NCBI GenBank assembly: GCA_027488215.1
Contig: JAIYCB010000039.1
Coordinates: 1 to 64,000 of the forward strand
Source: Comamonadaceae bacterium
GTDB taxonomy: Bacteria > Pseudomonadota > Gammaproteobacteria > Burkholderiales > Burkholderiaceae_C
DNA: 64,000 bases
Reading direction: 5' to 3'
A program made the position numbers and the translations under genes. This document shows, piece after piece, positions 62,467-64,000 of the stretch. The stretch's first letter is position 1, and the number at the start of each line of letters is the position of its first letter. The notes beneath the pieces were generated by a model. It had not been told where the DNA came from and ran no database searches. It saw nothing but the letters and a program-made list of their open reading frames with translations.

Positions 62467-63267
62467 ATGGATAACGTGAGCAAAATTAGCAACATGAGCA
62501 GCAACCAAGACAACCGGCGCGTAGCTTTCGTCACTGGCGGCGCCGTTGGTATCGGTGCTGCCGTATCCGAGCACTTGGCTCGAAATGGATTGATTGTGGT
62601 GATAGCCGACCTTGACCTGCTCAAGGCCACTGAGCAGGCCAGCCGCATTCGCCAAGCTGGCGGCCAGGCGGAGCCGCTGCAAGTGGACATTGGCCAAGCC
62701 GAATCGATCGCTTCTGCGTTCGCTACAGTGCAGTCGCGGCATGGACGCTGCGACGTGTTGGTGAACAACGCGGGCATTGCCAAGACCTTTCCTTTTTTAG
62801 AGTTCCCGCTGGACAACTGGCTTGACACGATGAACATCAACTTGACTGGCACACTTTTATGCAGCCAACATGCAGGCCGAATGATGGCACAGCGTCGGTG
62901 GGGCCGCATCATCAGCATCGCCTCTGTGGCAGGCATGCGCGCCGTCGGCAAAGGCCGCACGGCTTACGGCACCTCCAAGGCAGCTGTGATCGGCCTGACC
63001 CGTCAGATGGCCGCTGAGCTTGCAGAACTCGGCATCACTGCCAATGCAGTGGCGCCTGGCCCGGTGGACACGCCCATGACCCAAGTCTTGCACTCAGTTG
63101 AATTCCGCCATCAATACACCGCAGCAATTCCTGCCAACCGCTACGGCCTGACGCAAGAAATTGCCGCCATCGTAGGTTTTCTTGCCAGTGATGAGGCTGC
63201 TTACATCAACGGCGTGGCATTGCCTGTTGATGGTGGGTTTATGGCCAGCGGAGCGCGCGGGGTCTGA
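62467..63267 (+). CDS. Short-chain dehydrogenase/reductase (FabG-like)
   Basis: The 266-residue classical SDR has the cofactor motif FVTGGAVGIGAAVSEHLA, LVNNAGIAKTFPF, catalytic Ser in ISIASVAGMRA and YGTSKAAVIGL, and ends NGVALPVDGGFMASG. Asp at the end of beta-2 (VIADLDLL) favours NAD. It follows the hydrolase gene by 20 bases with GGAGAC upstream of ATG 62467. It may oxidise the sugar acid to the oxo form needed by the RuBisCO-like enzyme; this is inference from the operon. Confidence 0.86.
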   Translation: MDNVSKISNMSSNQDNRRVAFVTGGAVGIGAAVSEHLARNGLIVVIADLDLLKATEQASRIRQAGGQAEPLQVDIGQAESIASAFATVQSRHGRCDVLVNNAGIAKTFPFLEFPLDNWLDTMNINLTGTLLCSQHAGRMMAQRRWGRIISIASVAGMRAVGKGRTAYGTSKAAVIGLTRQMAAELAELGITANAVAPGPVDTPMTQVLHSVEFRHQYTAAIPANRYGLTQEIAAIVGFLASDEAAYINGVALPVDGGFMASGARGV

Positions 63268-63862
63268 GGGGTCTCCTTCATCATCTGCAAAACGATTCAC
63301 CAATTTCAGCACAGGATTATCTGCGTGAATTAACCTTTTTTAAAGTCTGCAATTTTGGTTTGTCATTTTTAAACTGACACATAACCGTCTTTTTTAATTC
63401 AGTAAAAAATTTTCTTGAGTTAATTCAGTCTCGTTCAAATTTTTTCGATCAATTCATTTTTTATTATTTAAAAAGTATTTATTCATACCATAAATATGTT
63501 TTTTGAATTTAAATAGCGATTTTCTTTTAACAGGCTTTGCTTTAGTCTGGTCTAGCAATAATTAATTTTCGACCATCTCTAAAATCTTCGCTGAATATAA
63601 GCATCCAATGGGCATACTGGTTTGAATTCACCGCCATTGATTGGGTGTGCCATCTTACCCGGATAAAAGTCATCGCTACATTTAGAGCAGCCTTGCGCCA
63701 CTAGACTGGCTTGAGCTGACGAAAGCGATGGAAACAACAGGGCGATGGGGATTTTTCAGGTCCCTTGTTGGGACTTTTGCCTGCACACACAGGGTATGAA
63801 GACGCCCTCAAACGGTTTGATGCTGCACCAATTTGAGAGCGGCAGAGCAAATCAGTGCTGGT
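63268..63862. other. Strongly AT-rich intergenic region
   Basis: About 595 bases without a recognisable gene. The part from 63320 to 63600 is far richer in A+T than anything else in the window, with runs such as TTTTTTATTATTTAAAA. The part after 63600 is nearer average and has a short hairpin GTCCC/GGGAC near 63757. It separates the plus-strand SDR from the converging transporter gene and may hold mobile-element remains. Confidence 0.55.
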
Positions 63863-64000
63863 TTAACGGAGCAAACGGGGCAGCCACAGCACGATTTCAG
63901 GCCAGATCAACAGCAGCGCCAGCGCACCAACTTGAACCACCATGAACTGTGACATGCCTTTGTAGATCAACCCCAGACTCCAGTTGGGCATCACATTCTT
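63863..64000 (-). CDS. dctM: TRAP transporter large permease subunit, C-terminal part (runs off the right edge)
   Basis: The minus strand reads NVMPNWSLGLIYKGMSQFMV then VQVGALALLLIWPEIVLWLP and RLLR before TAA at 63863. This membrane helix ending in PEIVLWLP is the usual C terminus of DctM-type permeases, which take up organic acids with a periplasmic binding protein. The other subunits would lie right of the window. A transporter for the substrate of the adjacent RuBisCO-like operon is likely. Confidence 0.75.
   Translation of the reverse strand, partial: KNVMPNWSLGLIYKGMSQFMVVQVGALALLLIWPEIVLWLPRLLR

Overview
The window is chromosomal DNA from a betaproteobacterium of the order Burkholderiales, most like the family Comamonadaceae (Limnohabitans/Rhodoferax-type). 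This rests on gene content and order (ahcY-tlyA-metF behind an SAH riboswitch; corC-lnt-glyQ-glyS-gmhB-plsC; a LiuR-controlled leucine-degradation block) and on protein style. No database search was possible, so every name comes from motifs, lengths and synteny read directly.

Left edge to 5.2 kb: the 5' part of a zorA-like gene (Zorya anti-phage defence) runs off the left edge on the minus strand. Divergent from it is a methyl-cycle operon: promoter, SAH riboswitch, intrinsic terminator, ahcY, tlyA, metF and a HAD phosphatase. 5.2-15.4 kb: an undecaprenyl-phosphate sugar transferase and a glycosyltransferase (surface polysaccharide), a methyltransferase, and a double-length UvrA-like ATPase of 2,137 residues whose gene is riddled with in-frame palindromic repeats. 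15.5-25.3 kb: a transport block with a CBS/DUF294 signalling protein, two DUF4212 small subunits, an MHS-family MFS carrier, a sodium:solute symporter of the acetate-permease type, small membrane proteins, a TPR protein, a DsbA-fold isomerase and a universal stress protein.

25.3-45.4 kb: branched-chain acyl-CoA and leucine catabolism. Isovaleryl-CoA dehydrogenase, both methylcrotonyl-CoA carboxylase subunits, methylglutaconyl-CoA hydratase, HMG-CoA lyase and an acetyl-CoA acetyltransferase can together take isovaleryl-CoA to acetyl-CoA and acetoacetate. A MerR regulator (LiuR type) has two near-perfect operators beside it. A VapBC toxin-antitoxin pair with its own operator sits inside the carboxylase operon, and an AraC regulator is divergent from it. 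45.4-56.9 kb: core housekeeping (M48-like peptidase, plsC, gmhB, glyS, glyQ, lnt, corC, GNAT), then fadD with a metallo-beta-lactamase gene.

57.0-64.0 kb: a minus-strand 3' fragment of tRNA-Phe, still followed by its terminator, marks the probable end of an integrated island. Beyond it lie a CitE/Mcl-type lyase, a RuBisCO-like protein, a DUF1537 acid-sugar kinase, an alpha/beta hydrolase and an SDR, plus the 3' end of a TRAP transporter gene on the opposite strand. They read as an imported pathway for a sugar-acid substrate, and this is the best candidate in the window for undescribed biochemistry. A second standout is a pair of inverted palindromes in the uvrA-like gene that share a loop but have different, self-complementary stems.
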